This document shows, in pieces, positions 49,886 through 62,949 of a stretch of DNA of 64,000 nt. The stretch comes from Linyphia triangularis (Eukaryota > Arthropoda > Arachnida > Araneae > Linyphiidae). The stretch is taken from assembly GCA_963978545.1 (NCBI GenBank), contig OZ021721.1:110147366-110211365 (forward strand). The letters run 5' to 3'. Position numbers and translations under genes: made by a program. The notes below the pieces were generated by a model, which saw nothing but the letters and a program-made list of their open reading frames with translations, was not told the origin of the DNA and made no database searches. Within the stretch, counting starts at the first letter, position 1. Every line of letters begins with the position of its first letter.

Positions 49886-51002
49886 AAGAACTACAGGATG
49901 AACATATTAAGTGTTTTGGAAAGCACCTTTATTTAACAGATTCACCAACTGAGCTCCTCTATTACTTTCTCCAGTTATAAAATGTAAAATTATTGCTTAT
50001 ATGGGATAGCACATTTTTTCCATCTCAGTTCTCTTAAAGTTTGATGTATCATAGAAAAGTAATATAGAAAGGTCCAAAACATTTTTAAAAAAAAATATCG
50101 TTTTACACAGACCACAATGGAAGTGCAAGTTTGTGAAAACACTTATCATATTTAAAAAAGTAAGTTGAGCAATGTTTTTGTATCAAATTACCATAATCTT
50201 CAACGTAACAAATTGTCAAAACATTTCACAGGAAATATTAAAAAAAAGTAAATAAATAAATAATAAAAAAAAAAAAAAAACTATCACACCTCTTTTGGTT
50301 AATTTTTTTTCTGTCTATAGCAGTTGAAACGTGAAAAAGTTTTAAAAAATTAATTACCCCACAACACAACTTTCATTTACAGCTGTTGAATGGTTAATTA
50401 CTTTTTTGCGAGAGAAATTCTTGCAAATAATGGGTATTTCATTACTCAAGATTCATAAAATTAAAAAAGTTTAATTGTTATTTGCATTATAAGGTGTATA
50501 TATGAAGTAATCTAATTACTGCTGAGTGCCCTTTTTTATATTTGTTGGATACGGAAAAACGCACGTTTTTCTTTGATTTCTACATTAAATACCTCAGTAC
50601 TACTGTTTGTTTATTAAATAAATTTAAATTACTTCATCACTTGAAAAAAGTTTTTTAAAAGTGGTAATTGAATGCTAGAATTTTTAACTTTTTTACTTTA
50701 TAAATTTAATTGCTATCTAGATATTCTTTGGGAGATATTTATATTTTATTTTGAATAATACTTATAAAGTGATATCCCAAACATAAGGGATATTTTATCT
50801 TTGTTTATTAGTACATATTAACTAATTAAATTGAATGTCGTATCAAGCTCTTCTATATATATATGTGGAATATTATGCATTTAGTAATAGTGCTGGGTGC
50901 GATTTTAAGTTTTGAAAGAATTTTAGTTTTACGTAGTCTAAGAGATCCGCTTTTGCCTAGAATGAGTAAATGTCCAGGAAAATTGTATGTTGTTTGGTAG
51001 TT

Positions 51003-51412
51003 TTAAGGGGAGTTAGTACCCAAAAATTTATAAATAATCGATTTTGAGTTTATTATTGTTTATGAAACTTTAACTTCTCCCCTTTAAAATAATACCTCAT
51101 TCGTAATAATTCCTCAACTAAAAGTATTTTTAATAATTTTTTTACCACAAAATTGGTAACTATTATTTTAAGTAAAGTTTTCTTTAAGATTTGTTTTTCT
51201 CAAAACTACATTTTGCATTATTCATGTACCTTTTTCTCAGAGAACGTGCAAACTATCTTCCTGAATTTTTTTACCACATATTCCTTTTATGTATCTGTGC
51301 ATACAGAAGGGAAATTTTGTTGTTTTAAAAATATTTTTTGGTTTGGCGTTTTTCGGCAAAAAAAACTTGTGATTTTGTACAAATTTGAGTGACTTTCACA
51401 AAAACTCATTAC

Positions 51413-51445
<33 letters not shown>

Positions 51446-51602
51446 CGAATTACTATCAAAAGCTAACTTCAGTAATATAACAAGTGTCTGCTAAATGCAC
51501 TGGAAAGAAAATAGGTTTCTATGTCAAATACTTTCTGAGAAAAATGTACATGAAATATGTCAAATTAACATTACCGGTATTGAGGGTACCAACTCCCCTT
51601 AA
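51003..51602. mobile_element. TTAA-bounded MITE, family C (600 bp)
   Basis: The left end is TTAAGGGGAGTTAGTACCCA; the inverse of the right end is TTAAGGGGAGTTGGTACCCT. It contains a 31-base A run near 51413. No transposase. Confidence 0.88.
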
Positions 51603-51609
51603 TTCAAGT

Positions 51610-52750
51610 TTAGAGAATACATTTATTTATCTGAAATTTTAACTTTCAACTTCCTCATGTACCACTTCAAGTTTTACATGTTCATTTAAAACTCGTCTAC
51701 AAACGTAACTAAAAACTCGTCTACAGTTCCCTTTTTTTATATGATTTTATGTTTTAAATAAAGTGCTTAACTTTCTCTCATGTGTTAGACTAATTTTCTG
51801 ATTTCCCCCTATCGCACATACACTCAAACACTTATTTTTGTGTAATATGATCCAACTGAATTCTTTTCATTAACTTTTAGTCCTATAGGAGATTGCTTCT
51901 TGCATTGAAAAATTACTTTATATCTCGTAAAAACTAACGAAAGTGGATACAGTGATGTTTGCAAAAATCTTTTCCAATTTTGAAATTTTAAAACTTAATA
52001 TTTTCTATATCTTAAAATTAATCCCAGGGACACATTCATTTATCAGTAATTAAGCATTAGACTCTTTTCTCTGATTTTTCATATACATCAGATAATTCCA
52101 TTTTATGCCATCCTTCAGTTTTGCAAGTTGTTGCCTAAATTTCGTAATGTTTATAAGATCTATATATAGTTATAAATTCCTAGCATTTTGAGGTTTAAAA
52201 TAAGCATTAATTATTTTCCATCGTCTGTATCTAATGTTAAACATAACGAGCACTGTAAAAATAAATAACACCTTCCAAAAACAACTAGACCTTATAATAG
52301 AGCCCGCCAAGCATTATAATCAACCAGAAAAGTTATCAAATATAATGGTTGCTGTACGAGTTTTAAATCCTTGGGGTACTTTGTTCACCATGAATTGAAT
52401 TGGAATAATTGCGAAGATCTCCAGTTGACAATTAGTTCTTGGCAGTCTAGATTTTTCTCAAAATAATCCATAATTCATATATTTGGTCTACTTTACACCA
52501 GAGCTTTTCTGGTGTTCTTGCCATTAATCATAGTTTAGTCCATGATGTGCAAATAACCTTAAAGCTTCGAAAACACTGCCATGTAGAGTCAACGATTAGA
52601 TTTACTAATTTGTTTTCATTGACCACATAATTTTGAGGAACCTCTTACAACGACTAATTATTTTTGGAAGATAGAATTGATACATCAAATCTATTCTAGT
52701 ATTGTTTAATGTACTTAGATAATAAGAAAAAAATTATTTAATATTTCTTT
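51610..52750. other. AT-rich sequence, no gene seen
   Basis: No supported frame, repeat or terminus. Confidence 0.4.
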
Positions 52751-52755
52751 AATCG

Positions 52756-53480
52756 TTAAGGTATACATATACATTAGGAATTTCAAAATTTGACTCAAGT
52801 CTGCATTTTTGTTTTTTTGTTTTAAAATATTCCCGAATTCATTACCTTTAAAATAATACCATTTTCTTTCTCAAACTCAATTTACTTTTTAAATTACAGA
52901 GGGTTTTGTGTACCTATTTTGTATCACGTTCATTAGTGTAGTAAACTTTAAACGCGTTTTCTGAAGAATGACATTTTGGTATCATATGACTTTACGCCAA
53001 CGGTTATAACTTCCTAATAAATAGTCTGATTCAGAAAATTTTAATTGTGTTTTCAAGACACAAGTTGTGAATGTGTTTTCTATGGAGAATCTAACATATA
53101 TTGTCAAAAACACATTTTTTATGAATATTTTAATCTTAATTTTTTGTTAAAAACTATGTATTTTTTTAAACATTTTATTTAAAAATTTATAATTAAATAA
53201 ATATTCCAAATTCAAAATTATCCCTAGGAACATGCGTCAATATAATATATTTTATTTGCAGTAAAAATCTTACTTCTAAGGTCATCACAAGTTTATTTAT
53301 GTATGTTCTAATAATGTCCTAATTAGTCACTTTAATTGCAATTAGCTGATTAAAAAATTGACGGAAAAAAAGTTTATTTATATAAATGCATCAATTTTAA
53401 TTCTGATATTCTGCCAAAAAGTTTGAAATTATTACTTAAAAATTAAAGAAAATCATCTCAATTGTATATGTATACCTTAA
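52756..53480. mobile_element. TTAA-bounded MITE, family D (725 bp)
   Basis: The ends TTAAGGTATACATATACA and its exact inverse (tgtatatgtataccttaa) match over 18 bp. The interior is AT-rich and non-coding. Confidence 0.88.
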
Positions 53481-53599
53481 TCTATTTGATAAAGATAATA
53501 ACAAAATGAATTAACACTTTACAGAAACAAAAACTGATATAATATTTTAAAAGCCTAAAGTCAACTCAGTTAAAGTATGATTATCTCCATAAAAATTTA

Positions 53600-53850
53600 A
53601 AGAACATTTTTTTTTTAAAAAAAGCCTCAATTTTTCCTCGAAAATGTATGCAATAATAAAGATAAATCTCCGGACGCAGCAAATGAGTTGAGTCTTGTAA
53701 GGAGTGACAAACCGGAGATTATTAGAGCGAACTCTCGTTGCAACTTTTGCAAAAAGAAATCATTTCTCTCCGAAACATCTTGGTGTGAAACTCTCGCCTT
53801 AGGGCTTAGAGGAAAGGAACGGTAGGTAGATTTCAAAGAGATTTCTAACT
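53600..53850. other. Island of balanced composition, unknown
   Basis: About 200 bp is clearly less AT-rich than its surroundings and is open on the minus strand (53836-53627, beginning MKSTYRSFPLSPKARVSH). It contains the repeated motif ccgga(g/c). No domain is visible and there are no convincing splice sites. It could be a 5' UTR or exon of the receptor, or a repeat remnant. Confidence 0.25.
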
Positions 53851-54238
53851 TGGACTAAATAAGAGCAAAAGTGTTTAAAAGTTTTAGATACATTTTTAAA
53901 GGATTTTTTGTCATGATATGCATGCATGCAGTATAAGTTTAAAAAAAAAAATTCAGGGATTTTACTTGATTTAATTAGATTCTCAATCTAAAATGTGCAC
54001 TTTACGGTGCTTTAATTTTTTGAGTTGGTTAATTCAAACTGAATTTATCAGTAGTGAAAAAGAGTCTTATACTCACAAAAACTATTTCCTCACAAATAAA
54101 GTTTAAAATTTGCGGTAGTAATCTTTTAGCATTGTGTACCTTCACAAATATGTAGTTTACATTTTTTTTAAATATAATATCATTTTAAAACTATTAAGTT
54201 TGAGTGCATTCTACAGTAAACAATATAACTGTTTACCC

Positions 54239-54840
54239 AGGTAGTGCAGCAATATTGGCCAATGTCACAAATAGAGGTTCAAGAAGATTGGTCAATTCCG
54301 GACGAAACTCTCCCAATAGCACAGCAACTTTGGCCAAAATCTGATGACATTAGCCAGTCCTGATGTGGAACGTTTAAATCAGCCCTTGGATACCGATATT
54401 GGTCAATTTAATCCAATGCTGGATGAAATATACTGGAAGCTTTCAAATGCTTATGCACAGTTTTAAAATTGAAATATTTTATTTATAAGAAAAGACGTAA
54501 GACACAAATGTTTTGTGAGGTTTTTGACATGTTTGCTTTTTAAAAAAGTCCTGCCCTTTTTTAATGATGCTCAAGTTTCGACTAGAATTAGCCAATCTTC
54601 CAAAATTCCTGTTTCCGACTTTTCGCAATGCTGCTGTGTTACCTGTGTCGATCACCGTTCTAAAATAGAAAATATTTTTAAAAATAAACATGTAAAAAAC
54701 GTCACAAAACATATTTTCCCCACCGTCCTTTCTTATCAATAAAATATTTCAATTTTGAAACTGTGCATTAACACTTCAAAACTTCCAGTATGTTTTATCC
54801 ATCATTGGACGAAGTTGGCCGATGTTGGCCAAATTTAGTG
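54239..54840. mobile_element. Foldback element with tattggcca-rich ends
   Basis: From about 54440, ctttcaaatgcttatgcaca and ttgaaatattttatttataa are mirrored by tgtgcattaacacttcaaa and ataaaatatttcaa near 54760. The outer parts repeat forms of (g)atattggccaa several times (near 54252, 54331 and 54400, and 54810). Frames at 54479-54742 on both strands are by-products of the palindrome. Confidence 0.7.
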
Positions 54841-55103
54841 GGCTACTGAAGTATTTTTTATCAAATTTTGAAATTTTTCAAAGTATACTGGTGACCTAAA
54901 GTTTAGGCTTGTAATGAGTTTATTTAATATAGCGTATTTATTTAATAAGAAGTAATTGTATATTTATCCAGACTGCAGAAAATAGTTTAAATAATGTCTC
55001 AATAATGTATATAAAATCCAAAAATCAATTTTTTGAGACCTCAATTGCTTTTCCTTTAAGCCTTCAGCTACAAGTACTATTTTAGAAGTGTTTTATTCTG
55101 AGT

Positions 55104-55809
55104 TAAGAGGGTCTGGGACTCAAAATTCTAAAATCTCTATTTTTAGAATTATTTTTCTGAAATTTTTTTATGCAGTAATGTATGCTTTAAAACTTTAAAA
55201 ACTAATTTAAATTTCCAAATTTAAAAAATACTTTTTTAAAAAATTAAAAAACTTTAAAATTTTGATATTTCCTAAATTTGATATATCTAAAAAACTTTTT
55301 TTAAATATCACTTCATTTTTGCATAAAACTACTTCTTATAATTCATTTAAAAAAAATTCTCCATGGTTTTTCAATACAGTAATTAGAAAAAATTAAAAAA
55401 ATTATTTTGTGCAAAAACTGTATAAAATCCATAGTATGCAAAGCTCCAAAAGTTTTTTTTTTTAAAGTTAAATAAAAAAAAAATATTATTCATGAAGACA
55501 AATTAAAGAAATTTATATGAAAAATAATTGTGGAAAGTTTCATAGATTTATATCAAGTAATTTTTAAGTTATATCAATTTAAACTCGAAAAAGGGACAAA
55601 AAGCCATCACAGAGAAAAACAGTTTCAAAGTTTCAAGATGGCATGTGTGGGATACAGTTGTCATGTAACAAAAACTTAAATATTTCAAGTTATACTAAAG
55701 ATGGAAACAAAATTTGTATGCCATTTTGTTTAAAAATATTTACATTATGTTTTACAATAATAAAAAAAAATTGAGAATTTTTAAAATTTTGAGTCCTAGA
55801 CCCCCTTAA
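55104..55809. mobile_element. TTAA-bounded MITE, family B copy 2 (706 bp)
   Basis: The ends are TTAAGAGGGTCTGGGACTCA and the inverse of gagtcctagacccccttaa. It lies in the opposite orientation to the copy at 48090. Confidence 0.9.
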
Positions 55810-56047
55810 TAATATGAATGGTTATACATATGAATAAAACAAAAAGAGTCATATCAGAATAGGATCTTGTTTAAAAAGAAATTAATTTCCTAACATTTGT
55901 TGGTGCTGGTTTCAATTCTCCATATGTTTACATTGGTTAGCGAAAGTATTGTTTTGGGTCCAAAAAAGTTTAAAGATTTGTCATTTCTCCTAGTTTTGGA
56001 ACATCCTGTCTTCAAAAAAGTTGTCTAGAAAAAGTGTGTGTGTGTAT

Positions 56048-58429
56048 TAGGGTGGAGTGAAAAAACCTTTTTTTCGAAATTCCAATCGGCATGGTGTGCT
56101 AAAGTTGTATTTTGGGTTCATTATATTATCGTAAAAGTGTTATCAAAATCCGTTAATATCTTCCGGTGCCCCCAGCTTCCAGAAAATTTGCTGAAAAGTG
56201 ATTTTTTAGCAAAAAGTACCCTAAAGGGAACATTTCGTAAAAAAAATTACAGAATCAGCAGAATAATTTAATAATATAATTTAGATGAACGTAAATATAG
56301 AAAAAAGTATTTTAAATTTGCTTCATATTTTTATGTACTCCAAGCCTATTGAAATCGAGTCAAAAATCACATTTAAAAAAAAAAAAAAAGTATTTCCAAG
56401 TTCGAAGAATATAATATTAAAATTTAAGTTTATATAAAAGTAAACTTACTAGATTTTATTATAATAATCCATCTGTGAAAGATACTTACATTTCGAACAT
56501 CTTTTTAAGGTGATTAATCATTTACTTGGGTTCAACTTTAGCTTGTTACCATCATCATTAATGAAAGATTCATTACTAGTTAATTGAAAATAAAGTTCAT
56601 TTGAAATCTCTTATAATTGACTTAGTGTTGAGACTTAGTGTTGAGACTTTTTACTAAGGACCTTGATTTTAGTCTATTTAATATGAAACCATAGGCTTCA
56701 TTTCTCCGCATACACTTTCTGATGCTTCAGAGACAGGTCGGGCTCCACATTGAACTGCTTGAGTCTGACAAGGATATGTCGCCCATTCTACTGCTTTCCA
56801 GCTATTCACTGCACTCTTAATTTCATATGTTGAGACATTAAGATATTATTCATTTTAGGGGGATCTTTAGGGACCAACTGTTTGCCAATTAATAAGTTCA
56901 GTGTAATCTCCTGATTTGAAGTTAAGTTTTGGCTCTTTAAAAATTCTAATGTTGACAGTTTCTTTCTTTTGACTTCAAGCAATTAAGTTTTGGGATGACA
57001 AAAAAAAAAAAAGACAAAAAAAAAAAAAAAAAAAACCTGTTTCGCTGAAAAACATTACCAATTATAAATTGGATATCCGGTGTCATATATCGAGAAAATA
57101 ATATAAGTATCCATATATGACGTGTTCCTTCTGTAAGAGAGCTCTTTCTATTTACATGAAACCATAAAATTGCATATACTTTCATAATATCAGCTGTAGC
57201 ACACATTTTCTTTTGGAGTTTCTGTACCTGCATACAATTTTAAAATACGGTTTACAGTTGTTAGCCATCTTGAGTGTGCAACAAGACCAGGTTTTTTCAA
57301 TTAAAAATCGGAAGAACATGCACCAAGGGATACAGCTAAACAAATATCATTTAAATATGTCTGGTCATTACTGAGAATCAAACTATCATACTCTCGAAAC
57401 TTATCGAGACAAATTTCTTTATAGTGAGATTCTCGCAGGTTTTAATGGCTTGACCAGTTGGCCAGAAAAATGCTTTGGGACCAACTGTGGTACCATCCAA
57501 AGCACATAAGAGGTGTCGTAAGGGCAGTTCGTTTGTATGGAGCAAGCAAATGCACCATTGTAATAATCTCCCAAGTTCCAGCTCTAGCAAAAGAATTACT
57601 CATCCTTTGTGATGGAACAAACTTCAATGACGTTCGTTCCATCACATTCAATTACAATAAGTTCATTCAGATCTATTCCACTTCCAGAAATTGTATTATG
57701 GGTTCTTTTAGTTTTTGCTTCTCCAGTAACATGGCCGATATATTGCGAGCCTGGTTCTTGGAGAATTGTAAAATACTCTTCTTTTTTCAGTACTTGGATA
57801 CTATTTCAATCTCTCCTTGAATGTAGTACATATTTTTGACCCAGTGTTCAAGGTCAAATGATGGGAATGTGTGACTTGGAGAAGCAGGGTTGATAGTATT
57901 TCATTTTGAATAGGTTTGGAATGAAAACTTACATTTTTGGAAAATTAAATGTATTTAATAACTCCTCCATGAGTTACTTTATATACGTGCAGTGAATAAA
58001 AATTATGTCTAGGAAAGTCATAACGTAAAAAAGGAGCATATTGTTACCTTTTTTTTTTTTACACTATATGGTCTATTTATTTAGAGACAAAATTTGCATA
58101 AAATTTGATTTTTGGACAGTTTTCAGGTGTTTGGGGTCACCGGAAGATATTATTTAAAGTTGAAATAATTTAGCATGCATATTAACAATCTTAAATTATA
58201 TATTTTGCACCCCCTGTCGATGTTTTGTTATTTCTAGTTACTTTTTAAACTATAAAATTTGCAGAATTTTTTTCGTTTTCTGAGACTTTAAGAGCCAGGT
58301 TTAAGCCGGTAGATATCACTTAAATTTAAAATAAGTCGGTGCTGTGTTGATTCAAAAATGCAAAAAAAACCACTTTTGTACCCATTGCCGAATCATTTTT
58401 CTGACTTTTTAATTTTTCGCTCCACCCTA
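56048..58429. mobile_element. DNA transposon, 2382 bp, 8-bp target duplication
   Basis: The terminal inverted repeats are TAGGGTGGAG(T/C)GAAAAA. It is flanked by a perfect 8-bp duplication, gtgtgtat (56040-56047 and 58430-58437). An 8-bp duplication is typical of the hAT and P superfamilies. The interior carries a broken gene on the minus strand at about 57820-57378. The 8-bp repeat lies in a gt-rich stretch, so its exact register is a little uncertain. The element is too damaged to be autonomous. Confidence 0.88.
57378..57820 (-). pseudogene. Transposase-like gene remnant, frameshifted
   Basis: Two frames are needed. The upstream piece reads EEYFTILQEPGSQYIGHVTG and then LNELIVIECDGTNV (about 57790-57640). 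The downstream piece, in another frame, reads LELELGRLLQWCICLLHTNE, then LPLRHLLCALDGTTVGPKAF and IKTCENLTIKKFVSI (about 57590-57400). The LHxNELPLRHL...LDGTTxGP pattern is one I associate with uncharacterised multicopy proteins in arthropod genomes, but I cannot name the family. Position within an 8-bp-TSD element suggests it belongs to the transposase. At least one frameshift and extra stops disable it. Confidence 0.55.
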
Positions 58430-58819
58430 GTGTGTATGTGGTCAGCAAAGCTCTCGAAGGAAATAACCTACGATGTTCAAATATGGTGTATAGGTTAGTA
58501 GTGGCCGTCGAACATACCATTAAGGTTTTCATCTATATTGCGCATGCTCATAAGGTAGCTGCCATTGAAAAAATCCTGTTTTTCAGTAATTGCTAAAAAA
58601 TAGAGGTAACGATTTGGATCATTGTGATAATGCATCTTAAACATCTCCATCTTCCCGTAAAATGCTATAAATTCCCATAAAAATGATATAGAGGCGTAAA
58701 AATCTGAAAAACGAATGTCTTCAACAGGTTCTCTTCCCATGAGCATCGCTCATCAACGACCGTTTTTCTCCTCTCCTATGTTTCACTTACAAGAAAGGAT
58801 AATGTAAGAATTATCAAAA

Positions 58820-60580
58820 ACTATATCACCAAAATTGCCATTTTGGTGTTGTTTTTTGTCTCGTATAAAAATTATCACCAAACTGTCATTCAAATGCAAT
58901 AAAAGAAAATCTCAAAACTTTTCTTCTATCAGATTTTCAGTTTATTCTTGAGTAAATACCTGTTAATAGAATTCGTATGTTTAAAAAGAATATTTTGACA
59001 GATATTGTTTACAAAAAATAAGTATTACGTCTATGGGATAGGACAGATTGACGATTATTCTCAATGTAATCCTTTGGATTAATTAAAACTGGTAAAAAAT
59101 AACTTTAAAGAATAATTGCCATTAATTACATATTGAAAGAAATGCTAATTTTTGAAAAAAAAATTCTTAAAATTCAAGTTCTTATAAAACGCAGTAACTG
59201 ACACAGAGCCATTGGAATTTTAAACAAACTTTATCAAGACATCACGAAACACACAAAAACACACAACTTCCTCAATGGAAGTTAATTCCCCACATTCTTC
59301 AAATTGAAACTAAAACCAAAACTCGAAATGCGAACTAAAAGTACAAAAACACTACAGTTAACAGTTAATTAGATTTTCGATATGCTTGAGAATGACGTAA
59401 TAATTTCTTGTTCCGTGACCGAAAACTCTTGTTAATGCACAACAAAAATATTATCAGTCGATAAGATATTACCCAAATTAATAGCCATTAAAAATTACCT
59501 ACAATTTTATATTCAATGTCATACTTGTTAATTTATAAGTTCTAAAAACAAGCAATACAGAAGAAACTTATCAGCCTACAATTTAGCTTACCAGGGAATT
59601 CTTAAGATTGTTGTATCGAAAATAATAAAGAAATGTTATTAAAGACATATAACAATTCTCTTTATTTACTTTTCATTGATCGTTCGACATAAGGCAATAT
59701 TGAACATCCACGTTTATACCCAGAAAATTGTATTTGTGCCAGAACATAGGCAGAGATTAACTTTCTATCATTAAGTAAGATTATAGGATCTGAAAGATAT
59801 TGAGTGATGACTAGAAAGTGTTTCATATGTATAGATAGCAAGCATAGTTGAGTCCTTTATGTTACCATGTAAGAGTGTTCATATGTTCTTAGAAACATGT
59901 CAAGGTCTTATACTCTCAGCTATACAGCTGTAGATATATGAGTAGCTATCATATGATTTACAACTATGTTTCATAATTTGTATGATTTGATGCAAAATAT
60001 AATATTTAAATACTACTTTAAATGTAAAATTAATTTTCTAACGAATCTTAGTATCTCAAATGGTCATGCCTATCCTTATCCTCGTTATTTAGTTATCGAG
60101 ATATTTAAATGTCGTTAATAAAACAAGATTTTCTTTTCTCACAATCATCTAATTGAAAAGCTATCAAGTGACTTTGAAAAACTCTGGAATGAAAACTAAT
60201 TGTATAAGTATTTCGTATTTTATTAAACAGATGTTTAGCCATTTCTATGCAACTTAGTTTGTGTTAAATGCTATCTCTAAGCTCTTCATTTGGTACTAAG
60301 TTTAAATTTTTTATTATTTTAATACCTTCAAATCATATTTCAAATGGTTAGAATTTGAAAGCAAGTTGATTAAATTTGGCTGAAGAATGGATTACATGAG
60401 GGTACATATCCTGCTTTGAAGTCATTATGTTTGCTTTTGTGATGCGCACTAGCGTATGAGATTCATGCAAACAAATACCACTATTTGACAAATTTGCCTC
60501 AACTGATATTCAGTTAATTGACAAACTTATCTAAAATAGCTCATGGATATTTGGAAGTAGTTATAATAATTTAATATTGG
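58820..60580. other. AT-rich sequence, no gene seen
   Basis: No supported frame, repeat or terminus. Confidence 0.4.
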
Positions 60581-60589
60581 GAGCTAGCG

Positions 60590-60900
60590 GGATAGTAATC
60601 AAATATTATAAGGGAACAATCTCTATTCCATAAGTAATCAAAACTATTTACTAAATCCCTCATACATTTCAATTGTGTTAATAAAGATACAAGTATTATT
60701 TTAAATATTAGTTGTCAATACTGAGATTTTTTTGCTAAAATAATAATATATTTTCACTATTTATTAGAATTATGTTAGTGAGTCTGTGTTGAACATTTAA
60801 ACAATTGAGTATGTAATACAGAGCAATCCTTATTCGATTAGAAATCAAAACTATTTACTAATCATTTACGCATTTGTTTAATTGTATTGACTAGTATTGT
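60590..60900. repeat. Weak direct duplication, period ~230 bp
   Basis: aatcaaaactatttactaa recurs near 60636 and 60843, with similar flanks (caatc, ttcaattgtgtt/tttaattgtatt). Confidence 0.6.
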
Positions 60901-60917
60901 TTAAAATATTGTTTCTT

Positions 60918-60918
<1 letters not shown>

Positions 60919-60957
<39 letters not shown>
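60919..60957. repeat. 39-base A run
   Basis: An uninterrupted homopolymer, possibly a retroposon tail; no body could be identified. Confidence 0.9.
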
Positions 60958-60961
<4 letters not shown>

Positions 60962-61639
60962 GACGTTGTAAAATAAAACACCAAGTAAAATTGCCATCTA
61001 GAAAAAGTTAGGAAATCTAATGGTTGCCATCAAGTGGACACGTTTAATTTCTTTGAGGTACTTGTACAAAATGTTTAAAATTAAGATCATGACCTCATGA
61101 CCTTTACAAGCTAAGGTTATTTCGAAATAATCTCAAATTATATGTTTAAGGTACTGTCTACTCATTTTTGTTTAAGAATGAAGGCTATAAAAACTCTAGC
61201 TTGCCATGTCTTGATTATATAAATTCGAATCGATAAACTTGTCTTGATAACATATTTTTGAATTGAAGATACGAGTTTTTGATACAACTTTTATTGATAT
61301 TTATAAAATCTGAAAATAAATCCATGAGATTTGTGTTTTTTTAGTACAGTTAGTACTTATTGAGTACGTAATAGTTTTTTTTGCAGATGTACTTAAGTTA
61401 AAACGCCTAGCCTAGACATTTCATGTATACCTTTTTTCTCCAAATGGTAAACCAGAGGAGAAAATATTGGATTTAAGTAAATGATCCTGAATTTGAATTT
61501 TGATTGCAAACTAAACGCCTTATGGCTATAAATAGTTCCAGTGTTTTGAATGAATGCGACAATAAAATAGACTTTTTAAAATAATGTTTCTAATTTTTAA
61601 AAATATCTATAATATGTATCATTATAAACATTCAATAAA

Positions 61640-62240
61640 TTCCTAGTAAAATCTCCATTTCATATATCATTTCCGAAAACATAATGAGCTGCTACATAAG
61701 TTATTGATAACCAAAAAACTAAGACATAAAAAGTAAGAAAAACCTGAAATTACAGGTTTAAAAGCATTAATAACATCTATATAATGCAAAATTATTAATA
61801 ATATTTATAATATTTAAAAAATAGTAATAATAATTTTAATACGGAAAATTTCTCTCATATGCATCATTATATCGATAATTGTTTTCAATAAAATTGTCAT
61901 TGAATATATCTTACTCTCTGACATAACAAGCCGCAACAAAAAATATTGATTGACAAAAAAAAAATAATAAAAGTACATACAGTAAGAAAAACCCGAGTTT
62001 ATAAGTTCTATCACTTCAATAATATCTTTAATATGCAAATTTATTAATAATATCTATAATATGAAAATAAATATATAATATGCATGATTATGTGTATATA
62101 TGTACCAAATAAAATCTCCTTCGACCATATTTTATTCTTTGACATAACGAGCCGCTATAAAAAGTATTGATAGCCGAAAAAATAAGATTTAAAAAGTAAG
62201 AAATTGAGGTTACAAGGTTTATCGCATTAATCCCAGTACA
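61640..62240. repeat. Degenerate tandem repeat, three units of ~230-240 bp
   Basis: The pattern (t)gacataacgagccgctataa, then aaagtaagaaaaacc(t)ga, then a ttattaataatatttataat stretch occurs near 61675, 61918 and 62148. Confidence 0.75.
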
Positions 62241-62949
62241 CCTCAGCCGAGGAAATATATCCTTTAAAAGAAAAACTGCTTCTTGAAGGCCAACATTTGT
62301 GATTTCATAATTTTTTAAGGCTGACCATCTAACTTTGGTGGATTTTTTTACCACGACTAGCTGTTTTGGAGATAAAGTTTAGTTATTAAATCACTCACTT
62401 TTAATACAATAATAAATGGTTTCCTTTAAACCTTAGAAATTAATTAATATATATTGAATATAAGACGTTTCCTAAACTTTGGAAAGAGACATTCTTAATT
62501 GTCTAAGTTTGATATCATATTAAAATTCTTTTAATTAAATTCAATTAAGGAGTTCTGAAACAATATTTATTAAAGTAAAGTTTATTGAATGTACATAACC
62601 CCAATACATTGGTTAAATTAAAATACCATTTTGAAGTCCCCAATTAAATGTTAACGAAGACTATTATTAATGAATATTTCAATCTTGCTTCATTATTCTT
62701 ATCATCTTCAGACACAATAAAATCAAATATAACTTCAAAATCTTTTTATTGTTTTGAATTAAGAGATTCAAACCAACAGATGGTTCCCCTTAAGTTGACT
62801 GTTGAAATTGGAAATCTATGATGTGTTCAAATCACAGCTTTATTTCTGTTGACAGTATTGCAGAATAACTCTATTTGTCAATTGTAATGGAACTAAAGAA
62901 GACGTTTGTTGAAATCTATCCAGGAAATGTCCTTTGTTTTATCGAAATT

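Larger units (their letters stand above)
55985..58810. mobile_element. Older repeat related to 6.9-7.4 kb, split by an insertion
   Basis: The left piece 55985-56047 (gttttggaacatcctg, ttcaaaaaagttgtc) and the right piece 58430-58810 (tgcgcatgctcataaggt, catgagcatcgctcat) line up with 6930-7370 on the same strand. Between them lies the 56048-58429 transposon. Removing the insertion restores continuous similarity, so the order of events is clear. Confidence 0.8.
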
